A stretch of DNA of 64,000 bases from Rhodococcus sp. ARC_M5 (GTDB lineage Bacteria > Actinomycetota > Actinomycetes > Mycobacteriales > Mycobacteriaceae), in assembly GCF_022810405.1 (NCBI RefSeq), contig NZ_JALGQE010000005.1, forward strand, positions 186,001 to 250,000, given 5' to 3'. The position numbers were made by a program, and so were the translations under genes. Shown here one piece after another: positions 9,536 to 18,866 of this stretch; position 1 is the stretch's first letter, and each line of letters opens with the position of its first letter. A model generated the notes under the pieces. That model was not told the origin of the DNA, searched no databases, and saw only the letters and a list, made by a program, of their open reading frames with translations.

Positions 9536-10510
9536 ATGACTACAGACACCGATCCACACCTTCCGGTCGACGCGATCATCGTCGGCGGCGGAGTCGCCGG
9601 ACTCAGCGCCGCCGTCGCCCTCGGCCGTTCCCGACGATCCGTCGTGATCATCGATGCCGGTGACCCGCGCAACGCGCCGGCAGCGCACTCTCACAACTAC
9701 CTCACCCGCGACGGCGCGTCACCTCTCGAACTGGTTCGACTCGGCCGAGACGAGGCGCGGCACTACGGCGCACGCATCGTCGACGGCGTCGCGACCTCGG
9801 CGAGGAGAACCGCATCCGGGTTCGAGGTGACCCTCGCCGACGGTTCGGTCGTCCGCGGCCGGAGGATCCTGGTCACCACGGGCCTCACCGACGTCCTGCC
9901 GGACATTCCGGGCCTCGCCGAGCGATGGGGTCGCGACGTTCTGCACTGCCCGTACTGCCACGGCTGGGAGGTGCGGGATCGCGTTGTCGGAATCATCGGC
10001 AGCGCCATGGTCGGGCACCAGGCACAGATGTGGCGCCAACTCACCGAGCACGTCACGGTATTCGCCCACACGGCAACGGAATTGGCTGCGGGTGATCTCG
10101 AGCGACTCGACGCACGCGGCATTGCCGTCGTCGACGAGGAAATCGCTCGAATCGACGTCGACAACGACGCCATCGTGGGGGTGACGCTCGCGAACGGCGA
10201 ACGAATTGCGCTCGACGCGTTGGTCGTGGGACCCAACTTCACCTCCCGCGCGGACATCCTGGTGTCGCTGGGGATCGGCACCACCGAGATGGTCATGAAC
10301 GAGAACGTCCTCGGCACGTACGTCGAGGCCGACCCCGTCGGTGCCACATCCGTTCCTGGCGTCTGGGTTGCAGGCAACGTGTCCGCGCCGATGGACACGG
10401 TGGTTGCGGCGTCGGCGGCCGGAACGAAAGCGGGCGCTGCCATCAACGGCGACCTGATCGAGGAGGAGGTGCGCTCCGCCGTGGAGCGGAAGAAGTCGGC
10501 GCAGCCCTAG
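9536..10510 (+). CDS. Thioredoxin-reductase-like FAD/NAD(P) oxidoreductase
   Basis: A 324-residue two-domain flavoprotein. The FAD Rossmann motif is VDAIIVGGGVAGLSAAVALG near residue 11, and VHCPYCHGWEV-like sequence (HCPYCHGWEV) near residue 137 gives the CxxC redox pair of the thioredoxin reductase family. The second nucleotide domain is degenerate (VVGIIGSAMVGHQAQMW), and VWVAGNVSAPMD near the C-terminus is the FAD-closing motif. Members of this branch often act without thioredoxin, on small disulfides or as ferredoxin/flavodoxin-type reductases. No thioredoxin gene is adjacent. GACACT six bases before the ATG suggests a leaderless transcript. Confidence 0.88.
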   Translation: MTTDTDPHLPVDAIIVGGGVAGLSAAVALGRSRRSVVIIDAGDPRNAPAAHSHNYLTRDGASPLELVRLGRDEARHYGARIVDGVATSARRTASGFEVTLADGSVVRGRRILVTTGLTDVLPDIPGLAERWGRDVLHCPYCHGWEVRDRVVGIIGSAMVGHQAQMWRQLTEHVTVFAHTATELAAGDLERLDARGIAVVDEEIARIDVDNDAIVGVTLANGERIALDALVVGPNFTSRADILVSLGIGTTEMVMNENVLGTYVEADPVGATSVPGVWVAGNVSAPMDTVVAASAAGTKAGAAINGDLIEEEVRSAVERKKSAQP

Positions 10511-11214
10511 CTCTCCAGAGCGGCCAGCCCCTCTTCGATCGCCCCCTTGCGGACTCCGAGCTCCGCAAGGGTGGCATCCTCGTTCTCCAACAATGCCAGC
10601 AGAATGTGCTCGGTGCCGATGTACTTGTGCCCCAAGCGAAGCGCTTCGCGGAACGTCAGTTCCAACACCTTCTTGGCACCGGCGTCGAACGGCACCAGGT
10701 CCGGGATCGGGTCGGTCGGTTCCGGCAATGTCGCCGTCACCGCAGAACGGATCCGTTCGGGCGTCTGCCCCTGAGCACCCAACAACATCGCTGCCGACCC
10801 CTCGGGTTCGCCGAGCAGGCCGAGGATCAAATGCCCGGTCGTGATTCGGTCGTTGGCCGTGGCCCGCGCCTCGTTCTGCGCTCCGACCACCACGTTGCGA
10901 GCCCGCGGGGTGAAACGCGAGAAGCCCTGACTGGCATCGAGATCGGCCGGATCGTCACCACCCTTGGCGACGAAACGCTTCTGCACCGCCTGTTTGCTGA
11001 CCCCCATGGATGCACCGATGGCGGTCCAGGACGCCCCGGAGCGACGGGCGCGGTCGACGAAATGTCCGATCAGATGATCGGCGACCTCGCCGAGAGCGTC
11101 GGCGGCGATCACCGCGCCGGACAACTGATCGAGCGTATCCGTATGCACTTTTTCGATGGCCTCGATGAGGTCGTCGAGGCGGACGGGGTTCGTCATCTTC
11201 AGCGATTCGGTCAT
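10507..11214 (-). CDS. HTH and double Clp-N domain regulator-like protein
   Basis: A 235-residue protein. Residues about 55-80 form a helix-turn-helix (GASWTAIGASMGVSKQAVQK). Residues about 95-235 hold two Clp_N-type repeats (ARNVVVGAQNEARATANDRI...GHLILGLL and FREALRLGHKYIGTEHILLALL). There is no ATPase domain, so this is not a ClpA/C unfoldase; it probably binds DNA and uses the Clp_N part to sense substrates or contact the Clp system. Its promoter at 11216-11262 carries two palindromes covering -35 and -10, pointing to autorepression. The 3' end overlaps the flavoprotein gene by four bases. Confidence 0.85.
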   Translation of the reverse strand: MTESLKMTNPVRLDDLIEAIEKVHTDTLDQLSGAVIAADALGEVADHLIGHFVDRARRSGASWTAIGASMGVSKQAVQKRFVAKGGDDPADLDASQGFSRFTPRARNVVVGAQNEARATANDRITTGHLILGLLGEPEGSAAMLLGAQGQTPERIRSAVTATLPEPTDPIPDLVPFDAGAKKVLELTFREALRLGHKYIGTEHILLALLENEDATLAELGVRKGAIEEGLAALES

Positions 11215-11215
11215 A

Positions 11216-11262
11216 CGTCAACTCTAAGTTGACGATCACCTGACGTCAACCCGTGGTTGACG
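11216..11262 (-). promoter_or_regulatory. Leaderless promoter with two operators for the HTH/Clp-N gene
   Basis: On the minus strand TTGACG, a 17-base spacer and TAGAGT end six bases before ATG 11214, so transcription should begin at the start codon. Two perfect 8-3-8 palindromes, CGTCAACTCTAAGTTGACG (11216-11234) and CGTCAACCCGTGGTTGACG (11244-11262), cover the -10 and -35 boxes, with centres 28 bases apart. Shared core is CGTCAAC-N5-GTTGACG. Confidence 0.8.
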
Positions 11263-11411
11263 ACGTCGCCCTCGCAACATCGGGTTGGATCGCTTTCGAC
11301 GCAGAGGGCGAACTTCGGCGTCGTACGCACTGCGCTACGACGTATATTCACCGATGAAGGCGTCGCGAATGCCATGTGATCGCCGCGAGTGACAAGGAAG
11401 AGGGTCCTTCG

Positions 11412-13634
11412 ATGAATACGAAGGTCGCTGCCCCCTTCGCCATGCATTCGAAACGAACCGCCGGCCTGATCACCGTGGCCGTCGTCGCGACCACCGTGTT
11501 CGTACTCGGGGACGCCGGGGTGCGCGCCGGGGTCCTGGCCACCGTTGCCGTCGGTTCGGTACTCGCCATCACCGCTGCCATCCGTCGCTATCGACCCGAT
11601 GATTCCCGATGCTGGTGGGCCCTGCTCGGTGCCTCGGTGTTGTTCATGTTCGGGGTCTCCCTCCGCAGTGATCCCAGCGCACTGAATCACTCGTTCCCAC
11701 TGCTGCCGGACCTGTTCACGCTCACCGGGTACGCACTCGTCGGGTACGCACTCTCGCGTTGGATTCGAGATCGTAAGTCGATCGACGACATCACTCCGCT
11801 CGTCGACGCCGGTCTGATCTTCCTCGGCACCCTGTTCCTGTCGTGGCTACTGTTCATCTCGCCTGCGCTGGAATCGCCGCGCTCGTCGGCATCGACGGTG
11901 CTGAACGGGGTGTATCCGGCGATCGACGCGGCGTTGATCACCCTGACCACCTACCTGCTGTTCTCCGCCAAGCCCCGCACGGCTGCGCTGCAGTGGGCCC
12001 TGATCGCCCTCGTTGCAACACTCGTCGGCGACGTCTCGTACGCCTTCGCTGCCACCACCCCCGACGCGCCTGCGTCGGGATTGCTCGACGGCATCTACCT
12101 GTTCGCGTACCTCTCCCTCGCGATGGCCGCGCTCGATCCGTCGATGCGCACCGTCTCCCAACGCCAGATTCCTGCGCCCGCGCACAGCAGCCGCCGCGTC
12201 GTGTTCGTGGTGCTCATGCTGTGCGTGTGCGCTACGGTGCCGCTGCTCGGCTCGGCGGTATCCACCGGAGATCTGATCGTGCGGTCGTTGTTGCTCGCCT
12301 CGATCCTGGTGGGTGCCTTCCTCCGTGGGGAACGCGCACTGACCAGAGTGCAGGCGAGCGAAGAGCACGCGAAATATCTGGCCGCTCACGATCTGTTGAC
12401 CGGGCTACCGAACCGCACGATGCTCGACGAGGAATTCACCCTGCTCGAGCGCGCCCAGAGTCCAGGACGAACGTGCGTCCTGTTCGTCGACCTCGACAAC
12501 TTCAAGATGGTCAACGACTCGTACGGCCACCGAGTAGGCGACGAACTGATCATGGCTGCGGCGAGCCGGATCCGCTCCGCAGTCGGCGCAGCCGACACCG
12601 TGGTTCGGTACGCGGGCGACGAGTTCGTCGTGCTGACCCGACGCGATCGCGGTGGTGCAGAAGCGTTGGCCCGCCGCATCATCGATCGAATGAACGAACC
12701 GTTCCCACTCAGCGCGGCAACGGCATACGTCACGGCATCGGTGGGCATCGCCGACGCGGACCGACTGCACGACGCCATCCGCGAGGCCGACACCGCGATG
12801 TATCACGCCAAGTCTCTCGGGCCGGCGCGCTTCGCGTTCTTCGACGAGTCCCTCCGCGCTCGTGCGACATCGGCCATCGAGACGGCCACCGCGCTGCGCG
12901 GCGCGATCCGGCGCGGTGAGCTCGAGGTGTACTACCAGCCGATCATCGCGACCGCCTCGCGCGCAACAGTCGTCTACGAGGCATTGGTCCGCTGGAACTG
13001 GCAAGGACGTGTACGCGCCCCCAACGAGTTCGTTCCGATCGCCGAATCGACCAATCTCATCAAGGAGATCGGCGAATGGGTGCTGCGCACCGCGCTCTCG
13101 GACCTGGTGACGTTACGCGCGAACGGCCAAGACGTCACCATGTCGGTGAACGTCTCCCCGATGCAATTGCGCGACGATTCACTGCCCGTCGTCGTCGGAC
13201 GACTCCTCGACACGTACGGCCTCGACGGAGCGGATCTGGCGCTCGAGATCACCGAGAGCGTCCTGATCGACGACATGGGCGCGGCCAGAAGCGTTCTCGA
13301 CCGACTCGCCGCGATGGGTGTGCTCATCGTGCTCGACGACTTCGGCATCGGCTACTCCTCGCTGAGCAGGTTGCGCGCGATGCCGATCGCGCTGCTCAAG
13401 ATCGACAAGTCCTTCGTCCACCAGATCGGCAGTTCCGAATCCGATACCCAGCTGATTCGCGCCATCGTCGCCATGGCATCGGCGCTTCCGGTGGCCACCG
13501 TGGCCGAGGGCGTCGAGACCGAGGAGCAGGCCGCGATCATCGAAGCTCTCGAATGCCGTTACGCGCAGGGCTTTCTGTTCGGCCGGCCGGCACCCATCGC
13601 ACACTGGCTTCTCGAATCTGCCGAACGACGGTGA
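11412..13634 (+). CDS. Membrane GGDEF-EAL cyclic-di-GMP enzyme
   Basis: A 740-residue protein with about ten transmembrane helices over residues 15-315, then a GGDEF domain (DLLTGLPNRTMLDEE, FVDLDNFKMVNDSYGH, RYAGDEFVVL) and an EAL domain (YEALVRWN, SVNVSPMQLRD, EITESVLIDD, LDDFGIGYSSL, LKIDKSFV, AEGVETEEQ). The cyclase site is AGDEF, an accepted active variant, and the EAL metal residues look intact, so both synthesis and hydrolysis of c-di-GMP are possible. The membrane part may sense an envelope signal. ATG 11412 was chosen; AGGAAG about 12 bases upstream is a loose ribosome site, and an in-frame GTG at 11376 is less likely. Confidence 0.9.
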   Translation: MNTKVAAPFAMHSKRTAGLITVAVVATTVFVLGDAGVRAGVLATVAVGSVLAITAAIRRYRPDDSRCWWALLGASVLFMFGVSLRSDPSALNHSFPLLPDLFTLTGYALVGYALSRWIRDRKSIDDITPLVDAGLIFLGTLFLSWLLFISPALESPRSSASTVLNGVYPAIDAALITLTTYLLFSAKPRTAALQWALIALVATLVGDVSYAFAATTPDAPASGLLDGIYLFAYLSLAMAALDPSMRTVSQRQIPAPAHSSRRVVFVVLMLCVCATVPLLGSAVSTGDLIVRSLLLASILVGAFLRGERALTRVQASEEHAKYLAAHDLLTGLPNRTMLDEEFTLLERAQSPGRTCVLFVDLDNFKMVNDSYGHRVGDELIMAAASRIRSAVGAADTVVRYAGDEFVVLTRRDRGGAEALARRIIDRMNEPFPLSAATAYVTASVGIADADRLHDAIREADTAMYHAKSLGPARFAFFDESLRARATSAIETATALRGAIRRGELEVYYQPIIATASRATVVYEALVRWNWQGRVRAPNEFVPIAESTNLIKEIGEWVLRTALSDLVTLRANGQDVTMSVNVSPMQLRDDSLPVVVGRLLDTYGLDGADLALEITESVLIDDMGAARSVLDRLAAMGVLIVLDDFGIGYSSLSRLRAMPIALLKIDKSFVHQIGSSESDTQLIRAIVAMASALPVATVAEGVETEEQAAIIEALECRYAQGFLFGRPAPIAHWLLESAERR

Positions 13635-13655
13635 TGACGGTGTTAGCGTCGGTCG

Positions 13656-15587
13656 GTGTCTGCAATCGGAGTGCACCGCTCGACTGTCCTTGCCTGTGCC
13701 CTGCTGCTGGTGCCGCTCGCCGCGTGCAGTAGCGGCGAGAGCACCGATCCCGACTCTGCGGCCGAGAACAGTTGTGTCCTCGGTGCCAGTGGCGGCACCC
13801 CGATAGGAGCGACGCCGAGCGCGAGTTCGGGCGACATCTCCACCAATCCGGAAGTGGCGACCGGGTATCGAACGAACATGACCCCGGTGGAAACGGCCTC
13901 GTACTCGGTCTCGACCGCCAATCCGGTCTCCACCGAGGCCGCCTGCGCGGTCCTGCGCGACGGCGGCACCGCGGCCGACGCACTGATCGTTGCGCAGACG
14001 GTACTGGGCCTCGTCGAACCGCAGTCGTCCGGAATCGGCGGCGGCGCCTTCCTGATGTACTACGACGCGGCCACCGGGGAAGTTCAGAGCTACGATGGCC
14101 GCGAGACCGCCCCGATGAGCGCGACCGGCGATTACCTGCGGTACATCGACGACGTCAATCGCACTCTGCCGCAACCCGATGCCCGTTCGAGTGGGCGGTC
14201 GATCGGTGTTCCGGGAGTCCTGCGCATGCTCGAGCAGGCCCACGACGATCACGGCACCCAACCGTGGGGTGAGCTCTTCCAACCCGCAATCGGTCTCGCG
14301 GACAACGGAATCGAGATCAGCCCGCGCATGGCGTCGTCCATTGCCGACTCGGCACCGAAGCTCGCCCTCGACCCCGCGTCCAAGGAGTACTTTCTACAGC
14401 CGGACGGCACCGGCAAGCCGGCCGGGACGGTTCTGAACAACCCGGCGATGTCGAAGACGCTCTCCGCCATCGCAACCGACGGTGCCGACGCCTTCTACAC
14501 CGGTGATATCGCGCAGGCCATCGTCGACGCCACCGCCGACACCACCGCAGGCCGTACCCCCGGACAGATCACGCTGGAGGATCTCGCCGCGTACGAGCCC
14601 AAGACTCGTACGGCCGTGTGCACCGAGTACCGCGACCACGACATCTGCGGTATGCCCGGTCCGTCCTCGGGCGGTATCGCGGTGGCATCGGCGATGGGAA
14701 TTCTCTCCAACTTCGATCTCGCGCAATACGCGCCGACGGGGATGGACGCCAACGGCGGCACCCCGACGGCCGAGGGTGTGCACCTGATCGCCGAGGCCGA
14801 GCGCCTCGCGTATGCCGATCGTGACAAGTACGTGGCCGATCCGGACTTCGTGCCCCTGCCCGGTGGGTCGCCCGACGCGTTGCTCGATCCCGAATACCTC
14901 AGCGAGCGAGCAGGACTGATCGACGAGGGTCGGTCGATGGGTACCGCGCAGCCCGGCGACTTCGGCCCGGTCCAGTTCGCCTCGTCCACCGATCCCGAAT
15001 ACGGCACCAGCCACATCTCCGTCGTCGACAGCGAGGGCAACGCGGCCTCGATGACGACGACAGTCGAGTCGGCCTTCGGCTCGTTCCACATGGTCGACGG
15101 GTTCCTGCTCAACAATCAGCTCACCGACTTCTCGGCCTCGCCGGTGGCCGAGGACGGAACTCCGGTGGCCAACCGCGTCGAGCCGGGGAAGCGTCCGCGC
15201 AGCTCGATGGCCCCGACACTGGTCTTCGATCGTGGCGACGACGGCGCGCGCGGCGACCTTGCGCTCGTCACCGGCTCTCCCGGCGGATCGGTGATCATCC
15301 AGTTCGTCGTCAAAACGTTGGTGGGACTGCTCGATTGGGGCATGGACCCACAGCAGGCGGTGTCGATGGTCGATTTCGGTGCCGCCAACACACCGTCGAC
15401 CAACTACGGCGGTGAACACCCGAACGTCTCGGGTGAGGACGATCCGGTGGTGGTGCAGCTCCGCGAGATGGGCCACCAGGTGTCGGTCGCAGACCAGTCC
15501 AGTGGACTGAGCGCACTCGAGCGCACCGACGGCGGGTGGATCGGAGGAGCCGACCCACGCCGTGAGGGTGAGGTACTCGGCGGATGA
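13656..15587 (+). CDS. ggt: Gamma-glutamyltransferase, lipoprotein form
   Basis: A 643-residue exported Ntn-hydrolase that cleaves gamma-glutamyl bonds, for example in glutathione, and can transfer the glutamyl group. The N-terminus is a lipoprotein signal with lipobox LAAC near residue 23. The core shows LGLVEPQSSGIGGGAFLMYY, DGRETAP and GMPGPSSGG. The autocleavage threonine is in YGTSHISVVDSEGNAASMTT, and the small subunit has PRSSMAPT and TGSPGGSVII. GTG 13656 lies 21 bases after the GGDEF-EAL stop, so the two may be cotranscribed. Surface placement suggests scavenging of amino acids or defence against electrophile conjugates. Confidence 0.93.
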   Translation: MSAIGVHRSTVLACALLLVPLAACSSGESTDPDSAAENSCVLGASGGTPIGATPSASSGDISTNPEVATGYRTNMTPVETASYSVSTANPVSTEAACAVLRDGGTAADALIVAQTVLGLVEPQSSGIGGGAFLMYYDAATGEVQSYDGRETAPMSATGDYLRYIDDVNRTLPQPDARSSGRSIGVPGVLRMLEQAHDDHGTQPWGELFQPAIGLADNGIEISPRMASSIADSAPKLALDPASKEYFLQPDGTGKPAGTVLNNPAMSKTLSAIATDGADAFYTGDIAQAIVDATADTTAGRTPGQITLEDLAAYEPKTRTAVCTEYRDHDICGMPGPSSGGIAVASAMGILSNFDLAQYAPTGMDANGGTPTAEGVHLIAEAERLAYADRDKYVADPDFVPLPGGSPDALLDPEYLSERAGLIDEGRSMGTAQPGDFGPVQFASSTDPEYGTSHISVVDSEGNAASMTTTVESAFGSFHMVDGFLLNNQLTDFSASPVAEDGTPVANRVEPGKRPRSSMAPTLVFDRGDDGARGDLALVTGSPGGSVIIQFVVKTLVGLLDWGMDPQQAVSMVDFGAANTPSTNYGGEHPNVSGEDDPVVVQLREMGHQVSVADQSSGLSALERTDGGWIGGADPRREGEVLGG

Positions 15588-15590
15588 CGC

Positions 15591-17039
15591 TCAGGGCACG
15601 ACAGCCGCGGGGCCGGCAGCGGACGTCACCGCCAGCTCGGGCTTGCGTCGGTGGAAACCCGTCGACGCCTCGAATGCGTGCGCGACGCGGAGCAGCAGCC
15701 GGTCGGCCCCATCGGCTGTGACCATCTGCAGTCCGACGGGCAGACCGGACGAGCTGAAGCCACCCGGAACAGACAACGACGGCAGTCCTGTCGCCGAGAT
15801 CAAACAGGCCGCGCGCATCCAGTCGAGATAGTTCCCCATGGGCGTGCCGTCGATCTCGGTCGGGTATTCCTCGTCGGCCGGAAACGGCAGTACCTGAACC
15901 GCAGGCGCGATCAGGACGTCGTACGTCGAGAAGAAACGTCTGACGGCCGCACCGAGGCGACTACGAGCCGCGTTCGCAGAGATCATGTCTCGGGTGGTGA
16001 GCGCCATGCCCTTGTCGACGTTCCACTGCACCGCGTCCTTCATCCGGTGCCGGTGCTCGGCCAGCAGGTGACCGTAGTTGGTCGCGAAGTCGAACGCACG
16101 CGTGGTCTGGAAGACCTCGTCTGCGTCGGACAGATCCGGGCAGCCGACCTCGACGACGGCACCGAGATCCTCGAAGACGTGGAGCTGGCGACTCAGGACC
16201 TCGACCACCTCGCGTTCCACCGGCACGCCGAGACCGAAATCGGTGGTCCACGCAACCCGCAGGCCACGCAGAGTGGCGGGCTCCGCCGATGCGTAGGCGT
16301 CGTCGATCGGGAGACTGTGCGGGCTCGACGCGTCCGGGCCGGCGATGGCGCGCATCAGAAAGCGCACGTCCTCCACGTCGTGAGCCAGTACGCCTTGCCG
16401 GGCGATCCACGCCCACGGGTTGCGCGCGGGAGTCAACGGGACCCGACCGAGCGACGGACGGTACCCGACCAGGTTGCAGAACGATCCCGGGGTACGCAGG
16501 GATCCGCCCATGTCGGAGCCGTCACCGGCCGGCTGCACCCCCGCGGCTATCGCGGCTGCGGCCCCGCCGCTGCTACCGCCTGCACTTCGGGTGGGGTCGT
16601 ACGGATTGGTCGTCGTCCCGAACAGCGGGTTGAAGGTGTGCGACCCCGCGGCGAACTCCGGGACGTTGGACTTTCCCGTCGAATTGACTCCCGCGCGCTT
16701 GAGGCGCGCGATGATGCCGCTGTCTTCGGTGGGAACGTTGTCCGCCATCACCGGAGACCCGAACGTGGTGCGCATGCCTGCAGTGAGGTGGTTGTCCTTG
16801 TGGGTCATCGGCACGCCGTGCAGCGAGGGCAGTGCCGCACCCGATACCGAATACTCGTCCGCAGCGAGGGCGCGCTGTTCTGCGGTCTCGGCGTCGAGTG
16901 TGACGATCGCGTTGACGACGGGATTGATCTGCTCGATGCGCGTCAGATGGGATTCGAGAGCTTCTCGCGCCGAGATGTCACGACGGCGGATGCTTGCGGC
17001 CAGCTCGCGCAGGGACATGGACTCGGCAGCACTGCTCAT
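15591..17039 (-). CDS. Amidase (amidase-signature family)
   Basis: A 482-residue cytoplasmic amidase. The triad is visible: Lys in GVPMTHKDNHLTAG (near residue 80), the signature RSAGGSSGGAAAAIAAG (near 155), and the serine nucleophile region DGSDMGGSLRTPGSFC. The family hydrolyses aliphatic or aryl amides, and the substrate is not readable from sequence. ATG 17039 has GAGGAGA five bases upstream, and TAAATA (17094-17089 on the minus strand) is a candidate -10. It is divergent from an AbgT transporter, beyond which lies an Lrp-like regulator. The three may form an uptake-and-hydrolysis locus for an acyl-amino acid or aryl-amide such as p-aminobenzoyl-glutamate. Confidence 0.9.
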   Translation of the reverse strand: MSSAAESMSLRELAASIRRRDISAREALESHLTRIEQINPVVNAIVTLDAETAEQRALAADEYSVSGAALPSLHGVPMTHKDNHLTAGMRTTFGSPVMADNVPTEDSGIIARLKRAGVNSTGKSNVPEFAAGSHTFNPLFGTTTNPYDPTRSAGGSSGGAAAAIAAGVQPAGDGSDMGGSLRTPGSFCNLVGYRPSLGRVPLTPARNPWAWIARQGVLAHDVEDVRFLMRAIAGPDASSPHSLPIDDAYASAEPATLRGLRVAWTTDFGLGVPVEREVVEVLSRQLHVFEDLGAVVEVGCPDLSDADEVFQTTRAFDFATNYGHLLAEHRHRMKDAVQWNVDKGMALTTRDMISANAARSRLGAAVRRFFSTYDVLIAPAVQVLPFPADEEYPTEIDGTPMGNYLDWMRAACLISATGLPSLSVPGGFSSSGLPVGLQMVTADGADRLLLRVAHAFEASTGFHRRKPELAVTSAAGPAAVVP

Positions 17040-17291
17040 GGATCTCCTCGCTTCGGTCCGGCATCGCCGGAAGTGTTGTCGGCAGCCTATTTACACTCTG
17101 CATGCGCCCGCAGCACAGACAGAACCATCCTTCGCAATTGAGTGTTTTCGCCCGTCGCGTGGCGGATTCGCGCATACGGCCGGAAAAAACACGCAAGCAA
17201 CAAATCGGCAACGTGAAACGAGTTGAGTGAGCAGAACATTCGCCATCGTGCTCTGTGTCACAATCCGAAGGTCTGCGAAGGAGAAACACCG

Positions 17292-18866
17292 ATGTCCAGT
17301 CGAATCGACGGCCCGCCAGCAACTCCCGCGATGGCGGAGGACCAATTACCCAGGGGATTGAGACCGCTCTTCGCGCTGGTCTCCGGCATCGAGCGGGTGG
17401 GCAACAAACTGCCTCACCCGTTCCTTCTCTTCTGGATTCTCGCGGCCATCCTGGCTGTCGTCAGCGCAGTGCTCGCGGCCCTCGGCACCAGCGTCGTACT
17501 CCCCGGTACCGGCGAGTCGACAGCGGTTCGGAGTCTGTTGAGCAGTGACGGCGTCGCCATGATCTTCGGGACCGCATTGGACAACTTCGCAGCCTTCGGT
17601 CCACTGCCGATCATCGTCACCGTCATCCTCGGCGTCTCGGTGGCAGAGCATTCGGGTGTGCTGACCACGTTGTTGCGCACCACCATCGTGAAACTGCCCA
17701 CCAAATGGGTGACGTTCGCGGTCGCATTCGCCGGCACCATGTCGCACGTCATGTTCGATGCAGCATTCATCGTCGTCCTCCCCTTGGCGGCACTGGCCTT
17801 CAAGGCTGCGGGCCGCAGCCCGGTACTGGGCATGATGGTTGCATTCGTGGCCATCTCGGGTGGGTACAACGCATCACCGCTCATCACTCCGAGCGACGCG
17901 ATTCTGTCCTCGTTGACGACCTCGGCGGCGCAGATCGTCGATGCGGAGTACGTGGTGACGCCCGTGGACAACTACTTCTTCAGTCTCGCTTCGTCATTGG
18001 TGATTTCCGTGTTCATCACCCTCGTCGTGGAACTGGTGATGGCCAAGCACATGAATCTCGACCCCGACGACGGCGTCGAGGACGGTGCCGAGAATCTGAA
18101 ATTGGAACTCGAGCCCGCAGAGAAGAAGGGGCTGCGCCGCGCCGGCATCGCGTTCCTGATCTACGTCGCAGTAATCGTCGCAGCTCTGCTGCCTGCATCG
18201 TCACCACTACGAGGTGAGAACGGTGGCTTCGTCCAGTCCGTCGTCATGGAGAACGTCGCCTTCTTCATCGCCATCGCGTTCGTCCTGACCGGCTGGGTCT
18301 ACGGCAGAACCACCGGCAGCTTCGGCCGTGCGCGGGAGATCCCCGAATCCATGGCAGTGGGGATCAGGACCCTCGCTCCGATTCTGGTTCTCTTCTTCGC
18401 GATCTCCCAGTTTCTCGCGTATTTCAAGTGGACCGGAATCGGCAACGTCGTCGCGGTCAACGGGGCGGAGCTGCTGAAGGCCGGTGGGTGGCATCCGCTG
18501 GTCGTCTTCCTGCTGATGCTGGTGGTCATCTCGATCATGAACCTGCTCGTCAGTAGCGGCTCGGCCATGTGGGCGATGCTCGCGCCGGTGCTGGTCCCGA
18601 TGCTGATGTACATCGACGTCAACCCCGCAACCACTCAGGCCGTGTACCGGATAGCCGATTCCTGCACCAACGCAATGACTCCCATGTCCGCCTACTTCAT
18701 CCTCACCCTCGGACTCATCCAGCGATACAAGAAGAATGCGGGTATCGGCACCCTGGCGTCGTTCACCATCCCCGTCGCACTGGGCATGCTGATCGTGTGG
18801 GCTGCACTGTTCGCCGTCTGGTACGCCTTCGGTATCCCGCTCGGCCCGGGTGCCCCCATTCGCTGA
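17292..18866 (+). CDS. AbgT family transporter
   Basis: A 524-residue membrane protein of the AbgT family (p-aminobenzoyl-glutamate uptake in E. coli; some members export sulfonamides). Typical parts are FALVSGIERVGNKLPHPFLLFWI at the start, MFDAAFIVVLPLAALAF, GGYNASPLITPSDAILS and LVSSGSAMWAMLAPVLVPM with the conserved SGSA hairpin, then RIADSCTNAMTPM. The start ATG 17292 has GAAGGAGA upstream; the frame is open 23 codons further up, without a ribosome site. The 252 bases between it and the divergent amidase carry their shared control region. Its stop directly abuts the convergent Lrp gene. Confidence 0.9.
   Translation: MSSRIDGPPATPAMAEDQLPRGLRPLFALVSGIERVGNKLPHPFLLFWILAAILAVVSAVLAALGTSVVLPGTGESTAVRSLLSSDGVAMIFGTALDNFAAFGPLPIIVTVILGVSVAEHSGVLTTLLRTTIVKLPTKWVTFAVAFAGTMSHVMFDAAFIVVLPLAALAFKAAGRSPVLGMMVAFVAISGGYNASPLITPSDAILSSLTTSAAQIVDAEYVVTPVDNYFFSLASSLVISVFITLVVELVMAKHMNLDPDDGVEDGAENLKLELEPAEKKGLRRAGIAFLIYVAVIVAALLPASSPLRGENGGFVQSVVMENVAFFIAIAFVLTGWVYGRTTGSFGRAREIPESMAVGIRTLAPILVLFFAISQFLAYFKWTGIGNVVAVNGAELLKAGGWHPLVVFLLMLVVISIMNLLVSSGSAMWAMLAPVLVPMLMYIDVNPATTQAVYRIADSCTNAMTPMSAYFILTLGLIQRYKKNAGIGTLASFTIPVALGMLIVWAALFAVWYAFGIPLGPGAPIR

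Noticed and set aside
10507..11214. ClpC/ClpA unfoldase
   Set aside because: Only Clp_N repeats and a HTH are present; there are no Walker motifs and the length is 235 residues.
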